This document shows, piece by piece, positions 7,323 through 15,545 of a stretch of 36,495 bases of DNA. Under the pieces are notes generated by a model. It was not told the DNA's origin. It saw nothing but the letters and a program-made list of their open reading frames with translations, and searched no databases. Made by a program: the position numbers and the translations under genes. The stretch's first letter is position 1. Each line of letters opens with the position of its first letter. This DNA is from a virus. The stretch lies in the IMG/VR virus record IMGVR_UViG_3300009093_000086, positions 1 to 36,495 of that record; one strand, 5' to 3'.

Positions 7323-8876
7323 GTGAGTCGATTACAAGCCATTAAAAACGGACTGCGAACGATGTTCGCACCGCTGCCGAAGTCGACACCCGGAAATAAG
7401 CCGGGCAGACAGGGCAACTATGAAGCGCCACCGCATGTTGGAATCGGCTATGACGCGATCAAGCGCCGTGGCCGCCGCGCTTCTCCGCCAGCGAACACGT
7501 TCTCAGAAGATCTGCAGTTGCGCGACTTGGCCCGCCGGCAGTTGCTAAGCAACCTGCGCGACCTCGACCGCAATTTCAGTTTGGCCGGCTGGATGGTCCG
7601 CCGCCACCTCGATTATGTCGCGACGTTCAATTTCCGCTCCAAGACGGGAATCAAGGACCTCGATGACGACATCAACCGCTTCCATCGCTGGTGGAGCCTG
7701 CCAAACAACTGTGATCCGGCCAGCCGTCACAGCTTGCAGGGTCTGACTCGCTTGTGGGAAGCGCGGCGCGTCCTCGATGGTGACATCCTTACCAACCGGC
7801 TGGCAGACGGGCGAGTGCAGACGATCGAAGGCGACCGAATCATGACGTTCGGGGGGCCAGCGATTCCATTCGATGAGTTGGGCATCAAGGATCCGGAAAA
7901 CGTCATCAACGGCGTGTATGTCAACCAGAACGGCCGGCCCAAGGCCTACATGGTGTTTAAGCGCCACCCGCTGTGGACGGGCTTGCGGTGGGATAAGGCA
8001 GTACCGGCGAAATTCGCTGACCTGCTTGGAACCTTTGGCCGCTATGACCAGGTGCGCGGCATCGCACAACTGGCCAGCGCCGCCAACTCGATGCGCGATG
8101 TTTATGAATCGCTCGATTATGCGGCCGTCAAGGGGAAGATCGCTCAGTTCTTTGCGTTGGCGGTTACGCGCGCTGCTTCTGATCGATACGAAGGGGAAGA
8201 GGAACGCGAGGGAGAAAGCAATCCCGACGCCGATCCAGACAAGCCACGCTATGACCTCGATATCAGCGGACCCGGCGCGATCGTTGATATGGACCCTGGC
8301 GACAAGATGGAGGTTATCGAGTCGAACACGCCCAGCACGGAATTTCAGGCCTTCACTAAACTCGAAATTGCACTCGCACTGAAGGCCCTCGACATCCCGT
8401 ATTCGTTTTTCGATGAGTCCAACGCCAACTACAGCAGCAGCCGCATGGCGGGGATGCAATACCTTGAAGCGTGCAAAGCACCGCAGCACGAGATTCGGCT
8501 TTTGTTGGACAAAATTACCCGCTGGCGACTGGGGCTTGCTGTGGTGGATGGGGATATCACCCTGCCGGGCAAAATGACCGTCCGCGATTTGCAGTTTGAA
8601 TACACCCACGCCGGCGCGCCGCTTTATGACCCGATGCGAGAGATCGGCGCCAGCGTCATCGCGATCAACGCGGGACTGTCCAGCGAAATTCGAGAAGCCA
8701 AAAAACTTGGCGTCGATGTATTCGAGCTGATCGACGAGCGAGCCGCCGTTAAGGAATACGCCAATAAGAAAGGCGTCATCCTATCCACCGCCCTGCCGTC
8801 CAACGCACTGTTGGATCCGAATAACGAGACCGCCCAAAAGCAGCACGCCAACGAGCAACAGAGCCAGAACAACTGA
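7323..8876 (+). CDS. Phage portal protein, lambda gpB type
   Basis: The protein has about 517 residues. It forms the dodecameric ring through which DNA enters the capsid and binds terminase and neck proteins. Family features include SNLRDLDRNFSLAGWMVRRH near the N-terminus, FHRWWSLPNNCD, SLQGLTRLWEARRVLDGDIL and an EGDRI segment, then a C-terminal SSSRMAGMQYLEACKAPQ helix. The length suits lambda-type portals (about 530). The frame is open to 7251, which would overlap the gpW-like gene. GTG 7323 lies 14 bases after that stop and ATG 7362 is another option. The acidic loop around EGEEEREGESNPDADPD is variable in portals. Confidence 0.9.
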   Translation: MSRLQAIKNGLRTMFAPLPKSTPGNKPGRQGNYEAPPHVGIGYDAIKRRGRRASPPANTFSEDLQLRDLARRQLLSNLRDLDRNFSLAGWMVRRHLDYVATFNFRSKTGIKDLDDDINRFHRWWSLPNNCDPASRHSLQGLTRLWEARRVLDGDILTNRLADGRVQTIEGDRIMTFGGPAIPFDELGIKDPENVINGVYVNQNGRPKAYMVFKRHPLWTGLRWDKAVPAKFADLLGTFGRYDQVRGIAQLASAANSMRDVYESLDYAAVKGKIAQFFALAVTRAASDRYEGEEEREGESNPDADPDKPRYDLDISGPGAIVDMDPGDKMEVIESNTPSTEFQAFTKLEIALALKALDIPYSFFDESNANYSSSRMAGMQYLEACKAPQHEIRLLLDKITRWRLGLAVVDGDITLPGKMTVRDLQFEYTHAGAPLYDPMREIGASVIAINAGLSSEIREAKKLGVDVFELIDERAAVKEYANKKGVILSTALPSNALLDPNNETAQKQHANEQQSQNN

Positions 8877-8884
8877 GGAAAACT

Positions 8885-9151
8885 ATGTCCGATCAATTCC
8901 AGAGCGCAAAACCTGAACTCGACAGCCCGGCAAGCGGCGCATTTGCCGTCACCCCGGACGACGACAACGACCTGCCTTTTGTGACGCGAGCCATCTACGT
9001 GGGCGGTGCAGGTGACATCGTCATGATCATGGCCGGCGATTCTGCCCCGGTTACTCGAAAGAACGTGCCCGCGGGCGGTGAGTATCCGTGGCGCATTAAG
9101 CGAATCCTCCAATCCGGGACAACGGCCACTCTCATTGTTGGCGATTACTAG
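8885..9151 (+). CDS. Small virion protein, spike-base/decoration-like
   Basis: This 88-residue protein has the pattern DLPFVTRAIYVGGAGDIVMI, then APVTRKNVPAGGEYPWRIKR and a closing RILQSGTTATLIVGDY. The same three-part strand pattern occurs in small phage proteins annotated as spike base (Rcc01079-like), usually placed among head genes. It probably folds as a small beta barrel exposed on the virion. It sits between portal and protease, with AGGAAA before the ATG. The family match is from memory and moderate. Confidence 0.55.
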   Translation: MSDQFQSAKPELDSPASGAFAVTPDDDNDLPFVTRAIYVGGAGDIVMIMAGDSAPVTRKNVPAGGEYPWRIKRILQSGTTATLIVGDY

Positions 9152-9163
9152 GACCCTCAGGCT

Positions 9164-10735
9164 ATGGAAATGCAATCCTTTACCGCTGTCGCCGCGCTTT
9201 CACAGATCTTCTCTGATCGTGCGGTTCTCTTGTCCGAGGCGCACGCCAGGTCACTCTTGACCAAGGCCGCCCAGGCAATTCGCATCGGTGCGCACAAGGC
9301 AGAGAACAACAACGGCGATCCAGTCGACGGGGCCGGAGCCGTCGAAACCGTCAGTGAAATCGCGGTGATTCCTGTCAACGGGATCCTGACCAAAACCCCG
9401 ACGTGGGCAGATGAGTATTTTGGCCTTTGCCCCGCTTATGGCGTCATGGACCAATTGGCCAGCGCGATGGGCGACGGGAACGTGAAGGCCATTGTCCTCG
9501 ACATCGATACGCCCGGTGGATTCGTCAACGGAACTGTGGAGCTGGCCGACTACATCGCCACCGCCAGGGAAACCAAGCCAATTATGGCCGTGATCCGCGG
9601 CCTTTGCTGCTCCGGCGGTTATTGGCTCGCTTCGCAATGCACCAAGATCATCGCCAGGCCAGAATCCGAAGTGGGCAACATCGGTGTGTATTCCGTTCTC
9701 ACGGATGTATCGAAGTTCTACAGCGAAATCGGCATTGACCTCACCTTGATTGCTTCTGGCCAGTTCAAAGGGCTGGGGGCCGATGGCAAGGTGAGCGAGG
9801 ATTACGTTTCCGACACACGCCGCATCATCACCGGCCTCTATCAGCAATTCGTTTCAGCCGTGGCCAAAGGGCGCGGCCTTTCTCCCGAGGAAGCCCAGAC
9901 CGTTTCGGACGGCAAGGCCTATCTCGGTCCACAAGCATTGAAACTCGGTCTGATCGACGAGGTTGCGACATCGTTTGACGCAGCGATTCAGACCGTATCC
10001 ACCGCGGCGACCGCCGCAAAAAGGAGCTCGACCATGAGCAAGTCCGCAAGCACGGCGGTGAAAGCCGCGACCGAAGAAACCACCGGCACATCTGCCGACG
10101 ACCTCAAGTCCGAAATGAATTCCACCATCAGCAGCGCCAACGATCATAAGGATCAATCGCGAAAGATGCTGGATGCGTACACCGCCAAGACGGACGATCT
10201 TGACGACGACACCAAGTCGTTGGCCAAGCAGACGGTGACCGCGCTGCGCGCCGCCAGCGAAGAGGCCGAACGATGTGCCGATGCCATCGACGGCGATACT
10301 GACGACGATGAGGACGAAAACGATACGTCCGATACAGGCGAGGACCAGGGCGACGAAGAATCAGCCAATAAGGGCAAAGGGGGCAAGCCACAGGCCTTTA
10401 AGGCATCGGATTACATCGCCGCATTCGGCGACACCGGTGCGCGCTGGTTCTACGAAAGGAAGCCCTTTACCGTCGCAACCGCCGAGTACGTCACGCAACT
10501 GAAGGCTGAGCACAAGAGCCAGATCGACGCGCTGACTGCGGAGCGCGATTCTCTCAAGCAAAAGCTCGAGTCCATGGATCGTGGCAACGAGGCGGCCAGC
10601 TTTTCGGTCAGTGGCGCGGACCAAACCGCCGCCAAAGGCAAGCAGAAGCTCAATGGCATGACGCCGGGCGTACAGAGCTACGCCAACAGCATCAAGCTGC
10701 CGACCGCTCCACCCGCCTTGCCCGCCACCAAGTAA
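9164..10735 (+). CDS. S49/SppA-like prohead protease fused to scaffold (gpC-like)
   Basis: This 523-residue protein combines two head-assembly functions. Residues about 65-275 are an S49 ClpP-fold peptidase like lambda gpC. LDIDTPGG precedes catalytic Ser150 in GLCCSGGYW, and Lys202 lies in SGQFKGLG, giving the Ser-Lys dyad. It matures the prohead. Residues 291-523 are charged and coiled-coil-like (DDLDDDTKSLAKQTVTALRAA, then an Asp-rich run), ending in TAERDSLKQKLESM, typical of a scaffold. A strong internal ribosome site and in-frame ATG at 10034 indicate that the scaffold is also made separately. The capsid gene follows. Confidence 0.9.
   Translation: MEMQSFTAVAALSQIFSDRAVLLSEAHARSLLTKAAQAIRIGAHKAENNNGDPVDGAGAVETVSEIAVIPVNGILTKTPTWADEYFGLCPAYGVMDQLASAMGDGNVKAIVLDIDTPGGFVNGTVELADYIATARETKPIMAVIRGLCCSGGYWLASQCTKIIARPESEVGNIGVYSVLTDVSKFYSEIGIDLTLIASGQFKGLGADGKVSEDYVSDTRRIITGLYQQFVSAVAKGRGLSPEEAQTVSDGKAYLGPQALKLGLIDEVATSFDAAIQTVSTAATAAKRSSTMSKSASTAVKAATEETTGTSADDLKSEMNSTISSANDHKDQSRKMLDAYTAKTDDLDDDTKSLAKQTVTALRAASEEAERCADAIDGDTDDDEDENDTSDTGEDQGDEESANKGKGGKPQAFKASDYIAAFGDTGARWFYERKPFTVATAEYVTQLKAEHKSQIDALTAERDSLKQKLESMDRGNEAASFSVSGADQTAAKGKQKLNGMTPGVQSYANSIKLPTAPPALPATK
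10034..10735 (+). CDS. Nested scaffold protein from an internal start (Nu3-like)
   Basis: Inside the protease gene and in the same frame, AAAAAGGAG ends eight bases before ATG 10034, which encodes a 233-residue protein starting MSKSASTAVK. The product is the acidic, helical C-terminal half of the protease fusion. This reproduces the lambda C/Nu3 arrangement, in which the scaffold is translated from within the protease gene and removed by it. The ribosome site is better than that of the full-length gene at 9164. Expression is inferred from this site and from the analogy. Confidence 0.7.
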   Translation: MSKSASTAVKAATEETTGTSADDLKSEMNSTISSANDHKDQSRKMLDAYTAKTDDLDDDTKSLAKQTVTALRAASEEAERCADAIDGDTDDDEDENDTSDTGEDQGDEESANKGKGGKPQAFKASDYIAAFGDTGARWFYERKPFTVATAEYVTQLKAEHKSQIDALTAERDSLKQKLESMDRGNEAASFSVSGADQTAAKGKQKLNGMTPGVQSYANSIKLPTAPPALPATK

Positions 10736-10776
10736 CCCGACAGTCAACTGAATTGATTTGCCTCACGACGGGAACC

Positions 10777-10823
10777 GCGCTCGCGCTTCCAAGCTGCCAA
10801 ATGGCGATTAGAAGCGCGAGCGC
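10777..10823 (+). promoter_or_regulatory. Stable 13-bp hairpin before the capsid gene
   Basis: A perfect stem pairs 10777-10789 (GCGCTCGCGCTTC) with 10811-10823 (GAAGCGCGAGCGC) around a 21-base loop. No U run follows, so it is not an ordinary terminator. It lies in the 139-bp gap before the major capsid gene, upstream of AAAGGAG. It may mark an mRNA processing or stabilising point that raises capsid output. Confidence 0.5.
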
Positions 10824-10874
10824 CCGTCTAATTCCGCGAAGCAGTCTCTAATTCTGCAAAGGAGTCTCTGAACC

Positions 10875-11825
10875 ATGTTAACGATGCTCGATATCATCAA
10901 GCAGAACGGGGCCGATCCCGTGACAGGCTTGATCGACGAAACCGTACTGGCTCACCCAGAAATCACGAGCATCGCAGCTCGCACGATCAAGGGGGAGAAG
11001 TACAAGACCATGGTGCGCACCGCGCTGCCGGTCACCGGTTTCCGCAGTGCCAACCAGGGCATGGACCTCAACTCTTCGAAGTATGAAGAGCGAGAAGTGG
11101 AGACGTTCATCTACAACGCTCCGATCCAGGCCGACAAGGCTGTTGCGGACAAGAGTGAGGACGGTGCAACCGCTTTCATCGCGCGTGAAGCCAAGGGTGT
11201 TTTGGAATCCTGTTTCCAGACCCTCTCCCGATGCTTTTATTACGGCAGGAATGTGACGTACGGCGGCGACGCCAAGGCATATGGCGGGCTGCTGGATTTC
11301 TACGATCCGGTCAACTACGTCGTGGACGCCGGCGGGACCAGCGCTAACACCAGCACATCGGTCTGGGCCATCCGCACCGATCCGGAGCACGTGCAGTGGG
11401 TCATGGGCGTCGATGGTCAATTCCAGATCAGCGACCTCACGCTGCAGCGCGTGCTGGACAGCAACAACAAGCCTTACATGGCTTACTACCAGGAACTGCT
11501 GTCCTATCCCGGTGTGCAGCACGGCAGCGTCAGGGGTGTCAGCCGCATCAAGAAAATCACCAATGATGCGGGCCACACGCTCAATGACGACCTGTTGGCA
11601 CAGCTCGTGGCGCTTCACCCACTCAGCGATCAGCCCAACATGATCCTGATGAATCGCCGTGGCCGCGCTCAGCTCCAGCGCTCGCGCACTGTCACCTTGT
11701 TCGGCAACGCCGCCAACCAGGTGAATGGCATGATTGCCAACGTGGCGCCGCTGCCGACCGAGCACAACGGGATCCCGATCTTCGTCACGGACGGAATCTC
11801 CAACGTGGAATCACTCACGCTGTAA
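10875..11825 (+). CDS. Major capsid protein
   Basis: The 316-residue protein sits directly after protease and scaffold, where capsid genes normally lie, and fits the HK97 fold in size. It has ANQGMDLNSSKYEEREVETF (the extended-loop region), TAFIAREAKGVLESCFQTLS (spine helix), SVWAIRTDPEHVQWVMG, and a C-terminal NDDLLAQLVALHPLSDQPNM followed by MNRRGRAQLQRSRTVT, a pattern seen in a subgroup of siphovirus capsid proteins. The start has AAAGGAG 11 bases upstream. The gene is preceded by a strong hairpin. It probably assembles into the icosahedral shell with the small proteins downstream as decoration. Confidence 0.85.
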   Translation: MLTMLDIIKQNGADPVTGLIDETVLAHPEITSIAARTIKGEKYKTMVRTALPVTGFRSANQGMDLNSSKYEEREVETFIYNAPIQADKAVADKSEDGATAFIAREAKGVLESCFQTLSRCFYYGRNVTYGGDAKAYGGLLDFYDPVNYVVDAGGTSANTSTSVWAIRTDPEHVQWVMGVDGQFQISDLTLQRVLDSNNKPYMAYYQELLSYPGVQHGSVRGVSRIKKITNDAGHTLNDDLLAQLVALHPLSDQPNMILMNRRGRAQLQRSRTVTLFGNAANQVNGMIANVAPLPTEHNGIPIFVTDGISNVESLTL

Positions 11826-11893
11826 TTCCCGGCCGCCAAATCGTGGCCGTTCAACCGCGTTTCCCGCTCCCGCAACAATCAACGGAGTTTCCG

Positions 11894-12175
11894 ATGTCCG
11901 CACCCAGCGTGAAAAAGGGCAGCAAAGTGAATTTGGTTCTGGCCAATGGTGAGCGCGCCGAGGCCAAAATCATTTCGGATGGTGCCGACGACGCCGGCCG
12001 CGTCGACCTCTCGGTGGCAAAGCACCCAAAGCACGGTGATTTCACCATCACCCGCGCTCCGCACGATCCGACGGGAGCCAAGGCCGATTCGTGGCATCTT
12101 CCGAACAAGGCGCCCGCCCAGGAGGCCGCCGCAACGACGTGCGAAACCCCTGCCGACCCAGATCAAGAAAAATAA
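11894..12175 (+). CDS. Small head-associated protein
   Basis: This 93-residue protein from ATG 11894 is preceded by GGAG. The frame is open to 11843, but that would leave no ribosome site. The first 60 residues read like a small beta barrel (KKGSKVNLVLANGERAEAKI, then GRVDLSVAKHPKHGDFTITR). The tail is Ala/Pro-rich and acidic. Position right after the capsid suggests a head decoration or head-fibre base, or a folding factor. I do not recognise a named family. Confidence 0.6.
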   Translation: MSAPSVKKGSKVNLVLANGERAEAKIISDGADDAGRVDLSVAKHPKHGDFTITRAPHDPTGAKADSWHLPNKAPAQEAAATTCETPADPDQEK

Positions 12176-12233
12176 CGGCCAGTGGCCGGTGGAGCGTCCT
12201 TTCAACTCCATTCATTGAACGAGGAATTCAGCC

Positions 12234-12656
12234 ATGCGACCAAACCTCAGCGATGCATCCCTTTCCGTGTCTGGCGCGCTTCCCAACGGCGCGACTAGCT
12301 CGACGATTGTCTTCGACACCGCCAACTCCAATCGCGCGGATCAACCCGGCCGAATGGAGTACGAGATTCAGGCCCCCGCTCTCACGACCGGCCAGCTTGC
12401 TGACGCCGCAACGATGACCTACGCCGTGCTGATGTCGGCCAACGCGGACGGCTCAAGCCCCACGCTCATCTATGACAAGGTTCTTGTGCAGACGGGTGCA
12501 GGCGGCGCTGGCGCCGGCGCAAACACCGCTCGGTTCCGGCTGCCCTACCAGCCGGGCGGCGCGAATGCCAACCTGCGCTACCTCGTCATTCGTGCGACCA
12601 ATAGCGGCGCTGGCAATGCCAGTCCCGTGAACATGACCCTGCAACCCTACTTCTAA
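12234..12656 (+). CDS. Probable capsid cement/decoration protein
   Basis: This 140-residue, strand-rich protein (SVSGALPNGATSSTIVFDT, then GRMEYEIQAPALTTGQL and NLRYLVIRATNSGAG) ends PVNMTLQPYF. It shows the jelly-roll-like pattern of small capsid-stabilising proteins such as the Bbp16 cement group. A start ribosome site (AACGAGGAATTC) is present. It follows the capsid gene by one small gene. The assignment is from layout and strand pattern, not from a firm family match. Confidence 0.5.
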   Translation: MRPNLSDASLSVSGALPNGATSSTIVFDTANSNRADQPGRMEYEIQAPALTTGQLADAATMTYAVLMSANADGSSPTLIYDKVLVQTGAGGAGAGANTARFRLPYQPGGANANLRYLVIRATNSGAGNASPVNMTLQPYF

Positions 12657-12658
12657 CC

Positions 12659-13054
12659 GTGATTGGCCAGCAGCTACAGCGCGCCGCGCAAGCGCTGCAA
12701 AGCGCTATGCAGAAGGTTTCCGGCGCTTCCGTGACTTACACGCGAGGCAACCTGTCGGCAACCATCGACGCGGTGCGAGCGCGATCGACGTTCGTCACGG
12801 ATGACCAGGCGTCGGGCATGCAGGTCCAGGCGTCGAGCCAGGACTTTATCATTGAAGTTGATGCGCTGGTTTTAGGGGACGTGTACAACAGGCCACAAGC
12901 CGGGGACAGGATCAGCTTGCAGATCGACCAGCCGGTGATCGGCAGCAATTCCTGCCAGCTCGTTACTCAGATCTTCGAAGTAATCGACCCGCCTTATAGC
13001 CCTGCAGATTCAGTTGGCCAGCGTTATCGCGTTCACACTAAGCAGGTTGCCTGA
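12659..13054 (+). CDS. Head-tail connector/stopper protein
   Basis: The 131-residue protein starts at GTG 12659, three bases after the preceding stop. An N-terminal helix (QQLQRAAQALQSAMQKV) is followed by strands with SQDFIIEVDALVLGDVYNRP and QAGDRISLQI. This is the pattern of gpFII/head-tail-adaptor proteins, in which a DFII strand and a 'P..GD.I' turn recur. Such proteins form the hexameric ring between neck and tail. Its position between head proteins and tail completion protein agrees. Confidence 0.6.
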   Translation: MIGQQLQRAAQALQSAMQKVSGASVTYTRGNLSATIDAVRARSTFVTDDQASGMQVQASSQDFIIEVDALVLGDVYNRPQAGDRISLQIDQPVIGSNSCQLVTQIFEVIDPPYSPADSVGQRYRVHTKQVA

Positions 13055-13494
13055 TGCCGGTTATCGCCAGCCAATTGCGCGACGCGATCGTGCAACAGAT
13101 CAATAGCGCCGGCTTGCAGCCGAGCATCAAGGCGCTCGCGACCTACGACCTTGCCGCCGACATCAAGGATCTGACGGGCGGCCGAATACTGGTCATTCCG
13201 CAGACGCGAACCATTGAAGCGATCCGACGGCAGGGTGATCAAAAAGCTTCCTTTTCGATCGATGTAGGAACGCAATTCAAAGGCAAAGACATTCTGCCGG
13301 CCACGCTCGATCCGTACCTGTCGCTGTCCGAGCAGATCGCCGTGATGTTCTTGGGGCAGTCGATCAATTCAAAGACTGTCCCAGCCGCAACCTGCGTCGA
13401 AGCGTCTTGGCCACATGGATTGTTCATCCAGCAGCACATGAGTGAGTTTCGGACCCTCACGTCCGTCGTCACTCTCAAATTTCTCGTCAATTAG
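13054..13494 (+). CDS. Tail completion/minor tail protein
   Basis: The 146-residue protein overlaps the preceding stop (TGATG), implying coupled translation. It has an N-terminal helix (SQLRDAIVQQINSAG), a central PQTRTIEAIRRQGDQKASFS segment and a C-terminal strand region ending TLTSVVTLKFLVN. Its size and place between the connector and the tail-tube gene fit tail-terminator proteins (gpU/gpZ role), which cap the tail tube and join it to the head. No exact family motif is recognised. Confidence 0.55.
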   Translation: MPVIASQLRDAIVQQINSAGLQPSIKALATYDLAADIKDLTGGRILVIPQTRTIEAIRRQGDQKASFSIDVGTQFKGKDILPATLDPYLSLSEQIAVMFLGQSINSKTVPAATCVEASWPHGLFIQQHMSEFRTLTSVVTLKFLVN

Positions 13495-13504
13495 GAGGTC
13501 TGTC

Positions 13505-13987
13505 ATGATTCAGATTGGCTTCAATTGCCACGCGTACTACCTGAACACCACACGTGCATCGTGGTCTGGTAGCGCAACAAACGGCATCTACGTTGGAGCC
13601 GCGCCGGGCGGCCTCATTGAACTGTCGTCGATCCGCAATGCAACCGCGACGATCGACAACGGCGAAGCGGATGTGAGCACGCGCGCCAGCAAGGGATTTG
13701 AGCTGTCGGCTCAGGCTCTATTCAAGTGGTCGGTTGACCTTGAAATCCCGTGGGATCCAACCGATTCATCTTTCACGGCGCTGCTTGGCGCATATCTGCA
13801 GCGCCAATCGTTGGCGGCTGTTCTGCTGGATGGTGACAAGGCCACCAGTGGTTCACAAGGTCCGTGGGCCGACTGGGCCGTGATGAAATTTGCTCGCGAC
13901 GAGAACTTGGACAAGGAAGTTATTGCCCAGGTGACTCTGAAACCCACGCAAAGCGCTGTTCCGCCTCAGTGGGTCAAGGTCGGGTAA
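13505..13987 (+). CDS. Major tail tube protein
   Basis: This 160-residue protein has one of the strongest ribosome sites in the element (TTAGGAGGTCTG before ATG 13505), as expected for an abundant product. The sequence contains NGIYVGAAPGGLIELSSIRN, ATIDNGEADVSTRASKGFEL, and KWSVDLEIPWDPTDSSFTALL, the tube-protein pattern of a beta sandwich with a 'D..T.R...G' motif. It should stack as hexamers around the tape-measure protein. Gene order (connector, terminator, tube, chaperones, tape measure) agrees. Confidence 0.75.
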   Translation: MIQIGFNCHAYYLNTTRASWSGSATNGIYVGAAPGGLIELSSIRNATATIDNGEADVSTRASKGFELSAQALFKWSVDLEIPWDPTDSSFTALLGAYLQRQSLAAVLLDGDKATSGSQGPWADWAVMKFARDENLDKEVIAQVTLKPTQSAVPPQWVKVG

Positions 13988-14002
13988 TCGGCTGGGAATC
14001 CG

Positions 14003-14596
14003 ATGAGCTACCGCAGGGGCGATGAGGAACTTGCGGCCCAGCCCATCCATCTTGAAGCAGACGAGGATTTTGCAAACATGTTGAATAACACGACATTCTC
14101 GGCTTCGCTCCAATCGGGCGAAACAAACTCGTTTGGCGCAGTGACCGCCACGGCCAATTTCACGCATCAATCGGCATCGATTGCCGCGCCCATCACCGAT
14201 GGAACCGGCAGCGGCCAGGCCAATCACGCAATGGAAGTGACCGGCAACGCCGGGACCGGCGGTGTCACCATTGATTTGTCCGCCGTTACCGGCGGCCTTG
14301 ATGGGAAAACGAGGGACTTCACAAACGGCGGCGCTGGCGGCGCGATCAAGGACTTCATCATCGAGAACCTTGATCCAACCAATACCATCACTATCACCCA
14401 GCCTGTTTCCAATGGCTGGACTGGCTTCAGTGGAGCCGCCACCGGTTTCGATTACCCGATTGAGCCAGGCGGAGTGCTGGCGCTGCATTCGCCAGTGAAC
14501 GGCCGCGCTGTCGGTTCTACCAATAAGCTTTTCACGCTCACCGGATCGGCCGGTTCACCTCAGTACAAGATGAGCATCGCCGGTATCGGTGCCTGA
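14003..14596 (+). CDS. Beta-rich tail-associated protein
   Basis: This protein of 197 residues from ATG 14003, or 172 from ATG 14078 (which has GAGG upstream), is rich in Gly, Thr and Asn. Strand patterns recur, such as TGNAGTGGVTIDLSAVTGG, AIKDFIIENLDPTNTITITQ and NKLFTLTGSAGSPQYKMSIAG. It resembles tail decoration or second tube-domain proteins. It sits between tube and gp10-like genes. No Cys. The family is not recognised; a virion role is inferred from location and composition. Confidence 0.6.
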   Translation: MSYRRGDEELAAQPIHLEADEDFANMLNNTTFSASLQSGETNSFGAVTATANFTHQSASIAAPITDGTGSGQANHAMEVTGNAGTGGVTIDLSAVTGGLDGKTRDFTNGGAGGAIKDFIIENLDPTNTITITQPVSNGWTGFSGAATGFDYPIEPGGVLALHSPVNGRAVGSTNKLFTLTGSAGSPQYKMSIAGIGA

Positions 14597-14601
14597 TTCC
14601 C

Positions 14602-15030
14602 ATGCCCGCCGGCTTCCAAGTCAAAAGTCTTTTCTTCGACCGCCGGCCCATCATCGAATCGCTGGGCCGCGCAACCGCTGCCGCCCTATCCAAAGCCGGC
14701 GCCTTTGTTCGAACGCGTGGCCGATCCAAGCTCCGCAAGCGCCGGGCCAGCGCCGCGGCCAACCAGCCGCCGTCATCGCATGTTGGCTCACTCAAAAACA
14801 AAACGTTTTTCTCATTCGATCCCAGCACGCGATCGGTGGTGGTCGGGCCCGAGAAATTCAACAAGGGTGCCGCTGACACGATCGAAAAAGGCGGAGAAGA
14901 AACATTGACCGACAAGCACGGTCATAGCCGGCGAGTGACCTATCCGCCCCACCCGTGGATGGGTCCAGCTTTGGCTGAGGAAATCCGGGCCGGGACGATT
15001 CCGGGCCCATGGCACGATTCCGTCAAATAG
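14602..15030 (+). CDS. HK97 gp10-like minor tail protein
   Basis: The 142-residue protein has a basic N-terminal half (IESLGRATAAALSKAGAFVR, then RSKLRKRRASAAA) and PPSSHVGSLKNKTFFSFDPS, followed by TRSVVVGPEKF. The 'PPSSH.G.LK' segment with strands after it is characteristic of gp10-like/tail-completion proteins of siphoviruses. The C-terminus ends in a charged loop and a WMGPALAEEI helix. It may join the tail terminator or neck. The start follows the previous stop by a few bases without a strong ribosome site, so coupling is likely. Confidence 0.65.
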   Translation: MPAGFQVKSLFFDRRPIIESLGRATAAALSKAGAFVRTRGRSKLRKRRASAAANQPPSSHVGSLKNKTFFSFDPSTRSVVVGPEKFNKGAADTIEKGGEETLTDKHGHSRRVTYPPHPWMGPALAEEIRAGTIPGPWHDSVK

Positions 15031-15041
15031 GACGCAGACCC

Positions 15042-15545
15042 ATGAAGATTTTTAAGGACGCAAACGGACGCGATTGGGCGCTCGATATCAATCTGGATGC
15101 TCGCAACCAGGTCAAGGAGCGAGTGAAGATCGAGATCGACGGCCAGGAGGTCCCTTTTGACCTGCTGGACGTGAAGGCCGCGCAGCGCATCGCCGTGATC
15201 GGCGATATGCAGGAGGCGGCCACAGTTGGTCAGGTGCTATGGGCTCTGTGCCGAGAACAGGCTGAAAAAGCCAACATCGACGAACGGAGCTTCTACAAGG
15301 CGATCAAGGGCGACGTCTGGGACGCGGCCTGTGATGCACTTAAGAGGGAGCTTGTCGATTTTTTCCCGAAAGATCGTCGCACGTTGCTGGCCAGTGCGAT
15401 GGAAAAGGCGGAGCAGATAAGGGCCATGCTGATCGAACAATCGACCGCGCGATTGAGCAGCGGGGAAATCGAAACGCAGGTCAAAGCGGAAATGGAGCGG
15501 ATGTTGAGCGAGCTATCTATAAGCTCGCAGGGCTCATCGGAGTAG
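15042..15545 (+). CDS. Tail assembly chaperone, upstream frame (gpG-like)
   Basis: This 167-residue protein matches first-frame tail chaperones: LDARNQVKERVKIEIDG, GQVLWALCREQAEKANIDER, then FYKAIKGDVWDAACDALKRE and LVDFFPKDRRTLLASAM, ending LSISSQGSSE. These proteins coat the tape-measure protein before tube assembly. The second frame continues without a usable start codon (see the next entry), so a fraction of ribosomes should shift to -1. The frame contains the slippery heptamer TTTTTTC at 15359-15365 in register. The tape-measure gene follows. Confidence 0.75.
   Translation: MKIFKDANGRDWALDINLDARNQVKERVKIEIDGQEVPFDLLDVKAAQRIAVIGDMQEAATVGQVLWALCREQAEKANIDERSFYKAIKGDVWDAACDALKRELVDFFPKDRRTLLASAMEKAEQIRAMLIEQSTARLSSGEIETQVKAEMERMLSELSISSQGSSE

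Noticed and set aside
7545-8609. 354-residue minus-strand frame
   Set aside because: It is antisense to the portal gene; the sequence has no family pattern and is explained by GC-rich codon use on the other strand.
10878-11765. 295-residue minus-strand frame
   Set aside because: Antisense to the major capsid gene, with no ribosome site or recognisable domain.
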